DNA from: JADGHX01 sp035760965
Lineage (GTDB): Bacteria; Pseudomonadota; Gammaproteobacteria; Steroidobacterales; Steroidobacteraceae
Direction: 5' to 3'
DNA length: 64,000 nucleotides
Assembly (NCBI GenBank): GCA_035760965.1
Contig: DASTRY010000057.1
Location: 1-64,000 of the forward strand
The number at the start of each line of letters is the position of its first letter. Position 1 is the first letter of the stretch. Under the pieces are notes generated by a model that saw only the letters and a list, made by a program, of their open reading frames with translations, ran no database searches and was not told the origin of the DNA. This document shows positions 15,973 to 24,018 of the stretch, one piece after another. The position numbers were made by a program, and so were the translations under genes.

Positions 15973-16192
15973 GCGGCATCCGCGCGAGCCCCACGGCAGA
16001 ACGGCGGAGCCTTTGCGAGCTCCGCCGTGTCTGCTCGCCCGACTTCGTCGGCGAGCACCCAAGTGGGCCCCCCGCGCATGCGTACTCGACACCCTCCCGC
16101 GCGCAACCGAACGCCCCGCTCCGCCGTACCGCCACCTGAGGCCCGCGCCCGCCCCGATCCGGCGGGCGCAACCATCCCTGAAAGGTTGGCGC

Positions 16193-16597
16193 ATGAAGTA
16201 CTGCTGTGAGGCGTCGGCTCGGACCGCGGCCACCTACAAGCTCATCGCAAGCACCGAGTTCGGCCCCGACAGCCCCGGGCGCACCGATTTCTACCGGCAT
16301 CCGACGGACGGGCAGATTCTCATCCAGTGGGACGAGGACTTCGACACGCGCATCTGGCACGTCGTCGATTGGCTCGCGCGCGGTGGGCTCCTGAGTCAGT
16401 GCGTGCTGGTGAGCGAGACGGGCGGCGCGCTCTCGCTGGTCGTGAAGAACTACTGGGAGTGGAAGCACGTACAGGCGTTCTATCCGCTCTGTACGGGAGG
16501 CGCGAGCGATCACTGGCCGATCACGTTGATCGCGCTGGAGAACGAGTCCGGCGCGCCGGCGCGGAAATACCTGGCCCGTTGGGGACGACCGAAGTGA
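16193..16597 (+). CDS. small protein of unknown function
   Basis: The protein has 134 residues and I do not recognise its family. ATG 16193 has GAAAGG seven bases upstream. The open frame extends further upstream, but that part is low-complexity Arg/Pro and has no ribosome site. The protein is rich in Trp and aromatic residues (IWHVVDWLARGG, VVKNYWEWKHVQAFY) and has Cys pairs at the N-terminus (KYCCEAS). No signal peptide or membrane segment is seen. It stands alone between the island and recQ, with no copy of the island operator ahead, so it is probably not part of the regulon. Confidence 0.55.
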   Translation: MKYCCEASARTAATYKLIASTEFGPDSPGRTDFYRHPTDGQILIQWDEDFDTRIWHVVDWLARGGLLSQCVLVSETGGALSLVVKNYWEWKHVQAFYPLCTGGASDHWPITLIALENESGAPARKYLARWGRPK

Positions 16598-16918
16598 ACG
16601 GCAGCGGACTCGAGCTCGGCGGTTAGCGCGCCGGCGCGGCCCGCGAAGGCTCCGGCAACCGTCCGTCGCCCCGCGATGCTCCCGCAAGTGCTGTGGTCAC
16701 TGGAAGCCCGTGCTCATGGCAAATGCCGTGCTCGGTGCGAGCTCCGTGTCTCGCTGCAAGTAGCGTACTCACGCGGAGCCGCTGCGCCCCGTTAGCCCGC
16801 GTGCTCCGTCAAGCCCCGTGCTCCGCGATCCGCCGCGCTTGCTGAGGCCGCCGCAGTTGCTGAGACCGCCGCGCTCGCCGCTCTCAGTCCTCCGGCCCAC
16901 AAAGCGCGCCGCAGAAAC
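16598..16918. other. non-coding spacer
   Basis: GC-rich DNA without a credible gene. It contains short repeated words (GTGCTCCG three times, an 18-bp imperfect tandem) and no promoter I can name. Confidence 0.5.
16836..16871. repeat. 18-bp imperfect tandem repeat, two copies
   Basis: CGCTTGCTGAGGCCGCCG (16836-16853) and CAGTTGCTGAGACCGCCG (16854-16871) match at 15 of 18 positions. No function is apparent. Confidence 0.5.
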
Positions 16919-16946
16919 GACAGCGCCGCCCGAAGGCGGCGCTGTC
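16919..16946 (-). terminator. perfect 12-bp hairpin with UUCG loop, downstream of recQ
   Basis: GACAGCGCCGCC (16919-16930) pairs completely with GGCGGCGCTGTC (16935-16946). On the minus strand the loop is C(UUCG)G, an extra-stable tetraloop typical of terminators. Only a short T run (GTTTC) follows. It lies about 150 bases past the recQ stop. Confidence 0.65.
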
Positions 16947-17096
16947 TCTGCGAGTGGCGCTATCTTGCGCTGACTCTACCCCGGTACCCGTTTGGCGGAA
17001 GACCTGTGCAACGCAGAGCATGGTGCCGATTTCGTCTGGACGCAAGCATTAGCAGTTCTCACATGGACACGTGATCGGCTGCACATAACAGGCGGC

Positions 17097-18959
17097 TCAC
17101 TGCTCCGGGCTCCGTGCGCCCGCTTGACGAACCAGCTCGAGGAGTGCCGTCCCATACCGATCCAGCTTCGTCGCACCGATCCCCGAGATCGTGCGGAGCT
17201 GGTCGAGGGACTGCGGCAACACGGACGCCACCTCCTGCAGCGTGCTGTCGTGGAAGATCGTGTAGGCGGGTACGCCGTGCTCGCGCGCCACGTCTCGGCG
17301 CCATTCGCGCAGGGCCTCGAACACGATCTCATTACGCGGTCCGCCGGGCGTGCGCGCGACGCTCTGCCCCGCCGTCGCACCGCGCCGGCCCTTGCGCTTC
17401 GGCGCGCTCTTCTCTTCTTGCCGCCGCAAGCGCAACGTGCGCCCGCCGGTCAGCACATCACGACTGCCCGGTGTCAAGCGCAACACGTTGAAGTTGTCGT
17501 GATCGACGCGCAGCAGCTTCAGCATCACGAGCTGCCGCACGACCGAGCGCCACTGCGCGGCGCTCAGGTCCGCCCCGATGCCGAAGGTGCTGAGCCGATC
17601 GTGATCGTACTGTTCGACTTTCGCGGTTCGCTGGCCGCGTAGCACATCGATAATTTGCTGCGCGCCGAACGAGAAGCCGCTCGCCTTCTGACACCGGTAG
17701 ACGCACGACAGGAACTTGCGCGCGGCCTCGGTTCCGTCCCACTCCTGTGGCGGATTGAGGCAGTTGTCACAGTTGCCACAGGGCTTGCTGGGCTCGCCGA
17801 AGTAGTCGAGCAGCCGCACGCGCCGGCACTCGATCGTCTCGCAGAGCCCGAGGATCGCGTCGAGCTTGGCGTTGGCGACGCGCTTGTATTCCTCGCCGGC
17901 GGTAGACAGGTCGATGAGGCGCCGCTGCTGGACGACATCCGCGAGGCCGTAGACCATCCAGGCGTCCGCCGGCAGCCCGTCGCGTCCGGCGCGACCGGTC
18001 TCCTGGTAGTAGCTCTCGATGCTCTTCGGCAGGTCGAGGTGCGCCACGAAGCGCACGTCCGGCTTGTCGATGCCCATGCCGAACGCGATGGTCGCCACCA
18101 TCACGACGCCATCATCGCGGATGAAGCGCGTCTGATGCTCCTCGCGCGTGCCGTGCTCTTTGTCCGCGTGATACGCGAGCGCGTCGATGCCCGACCTTCG
18201 CAGGAACTCGGCCGTCTCATCCACTGAATTGCGCGTGAAGCAGTACACGATGCCCGCCTCGCCGGGGTGCTCGTCCTGGATGAACTGCAGGACTTGCTTG
18301 CGAGCGTTGTCCTTCTCGGCGATCCGATAGCGGATGTTCGGGCGATCGAAGCTCGACACGAACACGCGCGGTTCGCTGAGCTCGAGGCGCGTAACGATCT
18401 CGCTGCGCGTGACCGCGTCTGCCGTCGCAGTGAGCGCGATGCGCGGCACCCCGGGATAGCGCCGCGCGAGCACGGCGAGACGCAAATATTCCGGGCGGAA
18501 GTCGTGTCCCCACTGCGAAACGCAATGGGCCTCGTCGATGGCGAACAGCGCGAGCGGTGCGGCGTCGAGCAGCGTCAGACACTTTTCCATCATCAGCCGC
18601 TCAGGCGCGACGTACAGCACGTCGATCTCGCCCGCGCGCACCTGCTGCTCGATCTTCTGCGTGTCCGCCCAACTGTTCGTCGAGTTCAGGAACGCCGCGC
18701 GGACGCCCGCTTCGCGAAGCGCAGCCACTTGATCCTGCATCAACGCGATCAGCGGCGAGACGACCACGCCGACCCCGCTGCGCATGAGCGCGGGGATCTG
18801 ATAGCACAACGACTTGCCGCCCCCGGTCGGCATCAGCACCAGCGCATCGCCGCCCGCTGCGACGTGCTCGACGATCTCCGCCTGCTGGCCACGGAAGGCC
18901 GGATAGCCGAAGACGTCCCGAAGGATCTGAGTGGCGCGCGTCGCGAGGTCGGTGGTCAT
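17097..18959 (-). CDS. recQ: ATP-dependent DNA helicase RecQ
   Basis: The protein has 620 residues with the start at 18959 (MTTDLATRATQILRDVFGY). The open frame runs 28 codons further, but that extension overlaps the divergent sigma-factor leader and is not conserved-looking. Walker A is TGGGKSLCYQ, the DEAH box is AIDEAHCVSQWGHDFRPEY, and motif VI is YYQETGRAGRDG. The zinc site includes CRRVRLLDYFGE and CGNCDNC. A winged-helix domain follows, and the HRDC domain is at the C-terminus (from NEIVFEALREWRRDVA). The length fits the E. coli enzyme (609). It unwinds DNA 3' to 5' in recombination and fork repair. It is monocistronic as far as visible. Confidence 0.95.
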   Translation of the reverse strand: MTTDLATRATQILRDVFGYPAFRGQQAEIVEHVAAGGDALVLMPTGGGKSLCYQIPALMRSGVGVVVSPLIALMQDQVAALREAGVRAAFLNSTNSWADTQKIEQQVRAGEIDVLYVAPERLMMEKCLTLLDAAPLALFAIDEAHCVSQWGHDFRPEYLRLAVLARRYPGVPRIALTATADAVTRSEIVTRLELSEPRVFVSSFDRPNIRYRIAEKDNARKQVLQFIQDEHPGEAGIVYCFTRNSVDETAEFLRRSGIDALAYHADKEHGTREEHQTRFIRDDGVVMVATIAFGMGIDKPDVRFVAHLDLPKSIESYYQETGRAGRDGLPADAWMVYGLADVVQQRRLIDLSTAGEEYKRVANAKLDAILGLCETIECRRVRLLDYFGEPSKPCGNCDNCLNPPQEWDGTEAARKFLSCVYRCQKASGFSFGAQQIIDVLRGQRTAKVEQYDHDRLSTFGIGADLSAAQWRSVVRQLVMLKLLRVDHDNFNVLRLTPGSRDVLTGGRTLRLRRQEEKSAPKRKGRRGATAGQSVARTPGGPRNEIVFEALREWRRDVAREHGVPAYTIFHDSTLQEVASVLPQSLDQLRTISGIGATKLDRYGTALLELVRQAGARSPEQ

Positions 18960-19080
18960 GACGGCCGCCATTGTTCCGAGCCCCGCCGCCGACGCAAGCT
19001 CAATATTCGTCGGAAATGGAACTTTCGCGACGGCTCGCGGCAATACAGGGCATGAGCTCAGCCCAGGGATGCCGCGATCG

Positions 19081-19752
19081 ATGTCCGCTCTGACCGCCGA
19101 CGACGCACAGCTCGTCGCTCGCCTACGCCAAGGAGACGCCGGAGCGGCCCGCGAGCTCTATGAGCGTCACGGCGCCGCCCTCTTGCGCTTCGGGATGGCC
19201 ATGAGCAACTCGCGCCAGACTGCCGAGGACCTCGTACACGACACGTTCCTCGAGCTGCTGCGACATCCGTCGCGCTTCGACCCGGCGCGAGGTCCGGTGC
19301 TGGCGTTCCTGTTCGGCATCGCGCGCCACCGCCTCGCTCGGATCGCACGGGCGACCCTGCGCGACGCGGAGGTCACATCGGAGCCGCCGCAGTCCATGGA
19401 CGACGACGGCGCCTCCGAGCCGCTCACAAGGCATAGCCCGGTCACGGCCGCGCTGGCCGCAGAGGACACGGCGGACGCGCTGGACCGGCTGCAGAGCATC
19501 GAGCGCGTACGAGCCGCGGTGTACGACCTGCCGCGCGTCCATCGCGAAGTGATCGCGCTCTGCGACCTCGAGGAGCTGCCCTACGCCACCGTCGCCACGA
19601 TCCTCGGCTGCCCCATCGGCACCGTGCGATCGCGGCTGAGCCGCGCCCGAGCCCTGCTGGCCGCGCGGCTCGAGGTGCCCGATGAATCCGAAGATGACGA
19701 GCAGCGCGGCTCCGTGGCGCTCACGTTGTCCGTTCGAGGATCTGCGACATGA
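19081..19752 (+). CDS. ECF-type RNA polymerase sigma factor
   Basis: The protein has 223 residues from ATG 19081. ATG 19069 is an equally possible start, and the open frame before that antisense-overlaps recQ. Region 2 shows DAQLVARLRQGDAGAARELYERHGAALLRF and the core-binding DLVHDTFLELLRHPSRFDP. Region 4 shows LPRVHREVIALCDLEELPYATVATILGCPIGTVRSRLSRARALL, the helix-turn-helix that reads the -35 element. The linker between the two is acidic. It overlaps the next gene as ATGA, so sigma factor and membrane protein are coupled. The group within the ECF family is not assigned. Target promoters are unknown, but self-activation of the operon is usual. Confidence 0.9.
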   Translation: MSALTADDAQLVARLRQGDAGAARELYERHGAALLRFGMAMSNSRQTAEDLVHDTFLELLRHPSRFDPARGPVLAFLFGIARHRLARIARATLRDAEVTSEPPQSMDDDGASEPLTRHSPVTAALAAEDTADALDRLQSIERVRAAVYDLPRVHREVIALCDLEELPYATVATILGCPIGTVRSRLSRARALLAARLEVPDESEDDEQRGSVALTLSVRGSAT

Positions 19753-20270
19753 CCGCTGATGACACCGCCATCGCCCTCACCCGCCAGCTGGACTGCTACG
19801 CGCACGCCCTGCGCAGCTTGCAGCCCTCCGCCGAGCTCGACCGCCGCGTCGATGTGGCCATCCAGTCCTGGGCGGCGAGCAAGGGCTCACGCGCTCTCTG
19901 GAGGCGCCCGTTGACGTGGATCGCCGCGGTGGCCTCGATCGGTGCGATCTCGCTGGGCGTTGCGCTGCTCGCGATGCGCGACCGTGGGTCCGCGGAGGGA
20001 CTCAGCGCTGCCGCGGCCCGCATCCCCGGGCTCCAGGTCGAACGCGTCGGCGTCCCGGCTCTCGCCGCTGGCCAGGTGTCGCAGTGGCCTGCGGAAGCGG
20101 CGATCTTCCGTGTGAAGGCCAGCTTCATCCCGACCGGAGGCTTCCTACTCGCCGGTGAGCAGGACGGGGAACGGCAGTACTGGGTCGACGTGCGCATCGC
20201 CAACGACGGCACGATGCGAATCATGCAAGTGGTGCCCGCAGAGCGCGGGCGCGGCGGGCCGCATCAGTAG
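19749..20270 (+). CDS. single-pass membrane protein, probable anti-sigma factor
   Basis: The protein has 173 residues. The N-terminal cytoplasmic part (about 55 residues) is followed by one membrane helix (LTWIAAVASIGAISLGVALLAM, residues 54-75) and a periplasmic domain of about 95 residues. Topology, size and the four-base overlap with an ECF sigma gene fit an anti-sigma factor that holds the sigma factor at the membrane. No HxxxCxxC zinc motif is present, so it is not a classical ZAS type. The assignment is from context and topology, not from a recognised domain. Confidence 0.65.
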   Translation: MTADDTAIALTRQLDCYAHALRSLQPSAELDRRVDVAIQSWAASKGSRALWRRPLTWIAAVASIGAISLGVALLAMRDRGSAEGLSAAAARIPGLQVERVGVPALAAGQVSQWPAEAAIFRVKASFIPTGGFLLAGEQDGERQYWVDVRIANDGTMRIMQVVPAERGRGGPHQ

Positions 20271-20293
20271 TCCGCGACTTTTCGGAGAAGATC

Positions 20294-21496
20294 ATGACCG
20301 ACAAAACGCTGGGATTCCGCTCGACGGGCGCGGCCGTGGTCGCCGCATTGTGGGGGCTGACGCCGTTCGCCGCGCAGGCGGTCGAAGGACCGACGGAGGT
20401 CCTGACGGTGGCCGCCGCGCCCGCTAGTGGCTGTGGGGCGGCGATCGCAGGTGTCGAACGGGGCGGCAAACCCTTCAGCATCGCCGTGGAGCCGCGTACG
20501 GAGCCTGTGAAGGGCGCTCCGTTCTCCGGCGTGGGCACGTCCGAGATCGTGACGACGCTCGCAGACGGCAATCGCATCGTCCGCACGAACACGATGAAGT
20601 ACTACCGCGATAGCCGCGGCCGCACGCGCACGGAGTATTCGCTGGCGGCGATCGGGCCGTTCACGCCGGATCAGGCGCAGTCCGTCGTCACGATCACGGA
20701 TCCCATCGAGGGCAAGCGATACGTGTTGCGCTCGGGGAGCAAGCACGCGGACATCCTCCCGCTGCCGGAAGCGCGAATGAGCAAAGCGGCGGAGAGTGGC
20801 GAAGCTGGCAGCAGTACGAGCAGCGGCATCACCACACGCACGGCGCCGAGCGGCAACGTCATGTACATGCCGAAGGCCGCCACGGGCAGCGCGGAGCGGC
20901 TCGCCGCGAGGGTCGGCCCGCGTGTCGGTCCGACGCCCGCTGGCCCGCCGGTGCTGGTGATGTCGCAGACGATCGCGGCTCTGCCGCCGGCGAACGCGGG
21001 GTTCATCATGCAGTACGCCGCGCCTCCGCTCGCTGCGGGAGCGGAGGCTTGCAAGCCCAACGCGAAACCGCTGCCGGCGCCGACGCCCATCGGCGAGCGG
21101 ATCATGGAAGGGCTGAAGGTCACGGGCACGCGCATGGAGTTCACGATCGACGCGGGCGCGGTCGGGAACGAGCTGCCGATCGTCGTGAGCTCGGAGCAGT
21201 GGTTCAGCCCTGATCTCGGCGTGGTGGTCGCAAGCACTGTGCGCGACCCGATGATGGGCGACACGACGTACAAGCTCGAGCAGATCAGCCGCGCCGAGCC
21301 CGACGCGTCGCTGTTCACCATTCCGCCGGACTACACGACGACGGATCTGACTGCCGCGGGCGGGATGTTCTTCGAGAGCGGCATGCCCGCGCCGGACGGT
21401 GGTCCGGGGCCCGTGACCAGGATGGGCGTGAGGATATTAGCGCCCGGAGCAGCACCCTCCGATACGTCCGCACCGGCGAAGCCCGGCGACAAGTGA
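20294..21496 (+). CDS. secreted protein of unknown function in the sigma-factor operon
   Basis: The protein has 400 residues and I do not recognise its family by motif. An N-terminal signal (GAAVVAALWGLTPFAAQA, cleavage near residue 29) directs it to the periplasm or beyond. The mature part includes SEIVTTLADGNRIVRTNTMKYYRDSRGRTRTEY, which resembles secreted proteins found with ECF sigma factors in soil bacteria, and a C-terminal half with EFTIDAGAVGNELPIVVSSEQWFSPDLG and LFTIPPDYT. The middle (residues about 155-265) is low-complexity, rich in Ala, Gly and Pro. It begins 23 bases after the anti-sigma gene. It is either the signal-sensing partner or an output of the sigma factor. Confidence 0.65.
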   Translation: MTDKTLGFRSTGAAVVAALWGLTPFAAQAVEGPTEVLTVAAAPASGCGAAIAGVERGGKPFSIAVEPRTEPVKGAPFSGVGTSEIVTTLADGNRIVRTNTMKYYRDSRGRTRTEYSLAAIGPFTPDQAQSVVTITDPIEGKRYVLRSGSKHADILPLPEARMSKAAESGEAGSSTSSGITTRTAPSGNVMYMPKAATGSAERLAARVGPRVGPTPAGPPVLVMSQTIAALPPANAGFIMQYAAPPLAAGAEACKPNAKPLPAPTPIGERIMEGLKVTGTRMEFTIDAGAVGNELPIVVSSEQWFSPDLGVVVASTVRDPMMGDTTYKLEQISRAEPDASLFTIPPDYTTTDLTAAGGMFFESGMPAPDGGPGPVTRMGVRILAPGAAPSDTSAPAKPGDK

Positions 21497-21541
21497 GTTG
21501 GCGTCAGGCGTCGCGGTTCAGTGCGCACGAGCAGCTCGGGC

Positions 21542-21811
21542 GCTGCATGCTCGCGAACGACGCGGCGGCCCGGTTGAGCGATGTGAGCGTTGGAGCACCT
21601 GGGCCCGAGACGGAAAGCCGCGCTGCCAGGGCTCGTAGCGGATCGCGTCGGCGACGGCTTTCCACATCGCGGGGCGCTGGCCGCTGCATGCTTGCGAACG
21701 ACGTGGCGTCCCGGTCGAGCGATGTGAGCGCCAGACTAGCTGGCTCGACACGCAAGCTGCGCGGCTAGGGCTCGTAGCGAACTGCGTCGGTGACGGCTTT
21801 CCACATCGCGG
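21542..21811. repeat. tandem duplication of a gene tail and its downstream DNA
   Basis: Copy A (21682-21811) contains the last 15 codons of the citryl-CoA-lyase-like gene plus about 80 downstream bases. Copy B (21542-21672) repeats both parts. The tail segment (21628-21672 vs 21767-21811) matches at 41 of 45 positions, and the outer segment (21542-21589 vs 21682-21730) differs at only four positions. The 36-38 bases between them have diverged. In copy B the stop codon is lost (TAG to TGG). Confidence 0.8.
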
Positions 21812-22544
21812 AACCCACGGGATTCTGTGATTCCTCATAGACGTGTCCCGCGAGGCCGGCGCAGCGCGCCGTGAGCACGATGCCGCGCACCGCTTTCGCC
21901 GGCACGCCCGCTTCGCCAAGCGCGACCGCAATGGCCGCGCTCACATTCGTGACGAGATTCTTCCCGATGGCCTTCTGCACGGCCGTCTCGAGCGCCGCGA
22001 GCGCGCGAACGTAATCACCCTTCGCCCCCGCCGCCTTCACGATCTGCAGCAGCCGCGTGACGCGCGGGTCCACCTGTCGATGAATGGTGTGTCCAAACCC
22101 CGGAATGGGCCGCTCGCGCTTGCGATACGCCCTGACGGTCTCACGCGCCAGCGACGCCCGCTTCAGCCGCGACGCCGCCGCAATCGGCTCCAGCACCAGC
22201 GCGCACTCGCTCGCAGTGCCGGCGAACCGGTCTCCGACGCCGAGCAACCCAGCAGCGATCGCCCCCTGAACGGACTCCGGGGCGCCGTAATGCGTGAGCC
22301 GCGTGACGATCGCCGAAGGCACGAGGCCGTGCTCCATGATCGTCACGAGCACTGCGTCGAGAATCGTGGCTTGCATGCGCGACGGCGCGCGTCCCGTGAG
22401 CTGCAGCAGCATCATTTCGCTGAAGCTCACCTTCCCCATCAGGTCCTTGACGAGATCCTTGCCACGGATCGTGATCTGATCGGCGTCGTAGCCGGCGATG
22501 CGCGTTGTCCTGCCCTGCGCGGGTTTGTTCGACTTGTCCGCCAT
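21765..22544 (-). CDS. citryl-CoA lyase-like protein (short citrate synthase family)
   Basis: The protein has 259 residues, against about 430 for citrate synthase, and corresponds to the small catalytic core only. Family features include a helical N-terminus (GKDLVKDLMGKVSFSEMMLLQLTGRAP), the loop IPGFGHTIHRQVDPR with the expected active-site His, and VTNVSAAIAVALGEAGVP near the end. Proteins of this size are annotated as citryl-CoA lyases, which cleave citryl-CoA to acetyl-CoA and oxaloacetate, though the real substrate may differ. It starts 16 bases after the nuoN stop and is probably the last gene of the nuo transcript. A CoA-ligase partner for citrate is not in the window. Its 3' end is duplicated downstream. 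Confidence 0.75.
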   Translation of the reverse strand: MADKSNKPAQGRTTRIAGYDADQITIRGKDLVKDLMGKVSFSEMMLLQLTGRAPSRMQATILDAVLVTIMEHGLVPSAIVTRLTHYGAPESVQGAIAAGLLGVGDRFAGTASECALVLEPIAAASRLKRASLARETVRAYRKRERPIPGFGHTIHRQVDPRVTRLLQIVKAAGAKGDYVRALAALETAVQKAIGKNLVTNVSAAIAVALGEAGVPAKAVRGIVLTARCAGLAGHVYEESQNPVGSAMWKAVTDAVRYEP

Positions 22545-22560
22545 GGGCCGTGTCGCTCTC

Positions 22561-24009
22561 TCAGTGGATCAAGCGTGTGCAGAGATCGAGCAGCGGGCCT
22601 GGCAGCAGGCCGAGCAACAGCACCGCCGCCGCATTCAACCCGATCGCGAAGCGCACGCCCGTCTGACGGTCCGCCACCGGCAGATCCGCCGGCGGATCGA
22701 AGTACATCAGCTTGACGACGCGCAGATAGTAGAACGCGCCGATGATCGACGTCACGGCACCGATGATCACGAGCCAGAGGTGATTCGTCGCCCACAGCTC
22801 CTGGAAGATCCGCAGCTTCGCCCAGAAGCCGACGAACGGCGGCACGCCGGCGGTCGAGAACATGAGGATCAGCATCACGAGCGCGAGCAGCGGATCGCGT
22901 TTGTAGAAGCCCTTGTAGTGGTCGAGCTCGTCGGCCTCGAACCCCGGGCGGCTCGCCAGCAGGATCACGCCGAAGGATCCGAGTGCGGTCAGCACGTACA
23001 CGAGCGTGTAGTACAGCGCTGCGCTGTACCCCGCAGGCGTGCCCGTCACGAAGCCGAGCACGATGAACCCGACGTTCGCGATGGTCGAATACGCGAGCAG
23101 ACGCTTGAGATTGGTCTGCACGAGCGCCACCAGATTGCCGACGATCAGCGTGAGCACCGCGAGAGCCGCGAGCATCTGCGACCAATCCGTGACCACGCCC
23201 TGCAGGCCCTGACTGAGAAGGCGGAACGCGAGCGCGAAATACGCGAGCTTCGGGGCGGTGCCGATGAAGAGCGTCACGCTGGTGGGCGAGCCTTCGTAGA
23301 CATCCGGCAGCCACATGTGGAACGGCACCGCGCCGAGCTTGAAGGCCACCGCCACGACGATGAAGCCGAGCCCGAGGATGACCGCGAGGCTCGCCTTGCC
23401 GGCCACGAGCTGCGTGGCCAGATCATCGAGCAGCAGCGTGCCCGTCATGCCGTAGATCATCGACATGCCGTACAGCAACGCGCCCGAGGCGATCGCGCCG
23501 AGCACGAAGTACTTCATGGCGGATTCCGCGGCGATGCCCGACTCGCGATCGAACGCAACCAGCGCGTACACCGACAGCGCCAGCAGCTCGACGCCGATGT
23601 AGAGCGTCAGCAAGCTGTTCGCGGAGGCGAGCACGAACACGCCGAGCAGCGCGGTCAGCATCAGAACGAAGTACTCACCGCGCAGCAGTCCACGCCAGTT
23701 CAGGTACGACCGCGAATAGAGCATCGCGAACGCCACGAACAGGAACCCGAACATCTTCAGCACCCACGAGAGCTCGTCCGCGACGTAGTGGCCGTCGAAG
23801 AGCACCGTGCGTGCGCCGACGTGCGCGTACGCGCCAGTAACCGCCGCACCCACGGCGAGCACGACGAGCGTGAAGGTGGCCGAGAGGCCGCGCCGCGTCT
23901 GGCCGGCGAACACGTCCACCATCAGGACCGCGCAGATCATGACGGTGAGATAGATCTCCGGCAGCGCCGGCGCGAAGCTCGCGAGAGTGACAGGAGTGGT
24001 TTCGGGCAT
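22561..24009 (-). CDS. nuoN: NADH:quinone oxidoreductase subunit N
   Basis: The protein has 482 residues, the usual size, with about 14 membrane helices. It is one of the three antiporter-like proton-pumping subunits of complex I and sits next to NuoA/J/K in the membrane arm. The glutamate in the helix LLTLYIGVELLALSVYALVAF and the lysine region AFKLGAVPFHMWLPDVYEGSPT are the ion-channel hallmarks. The latter marks it as NuoN rather than L or M together with gene order. It lies ten bases after nuoM and is followed by the citryl-CoA-lyase-like gene. Confidence 0.95.
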   Translation of the reverse strand: MPETTPVTLASFAPALPEIYLTVMICAVLMVDVFAGQTRRGLSATFTLVVLAVGAAVTGAYAHVGARTVLFDGHYVADELSWVLKMFGFLFVAFAMLYSRSYLNWRGLLRGEYFVLMLTALLGVFVLASANSLLTLYIGVELLALSVYALVAFDRESGIAAESAMKYFVLGAIASGALLYGMSMIYGMTGTLLLDDLATQLVAGKASLAVILGLGFIVVAVAFKLGAVPFHMWLPDVYEGSPTSVTLFIGTAPKLAYFALAFRLLSQGLQGVVTDWSQMLAALAVLTLIVGNLVALVQTNLKRLLAYSTIANVGFIVLGFVTGTPAGYSAALYYTLVYVLTALGSFGVILLASRPGFEADELDHYKGFYKRDPLLALVMLILMFSTAGVPPFVGFWAKLRIFQELWATNHLWLVIIGAVTSIIGAFYYLRVVKLMYFDPPADLPVADRQTGVRFAIGLNAAAVLLLGLLPGPLLDLCTRLIH

Positions 24010-24018
24010 GGGTTCGCT

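Noticed and set aside
16836..16871. Short tandem repeats as a CRISPR array
   Set aside because: Only two imperfect 18-bp units occur, directly adjacent with no spacers and no cas genes.
18931..19080. Longer N-terminus for the sigma factor starting at 18931
   Set aside because: That part is antisense to the recQ start and does not look like a sigma factor N-terminus.
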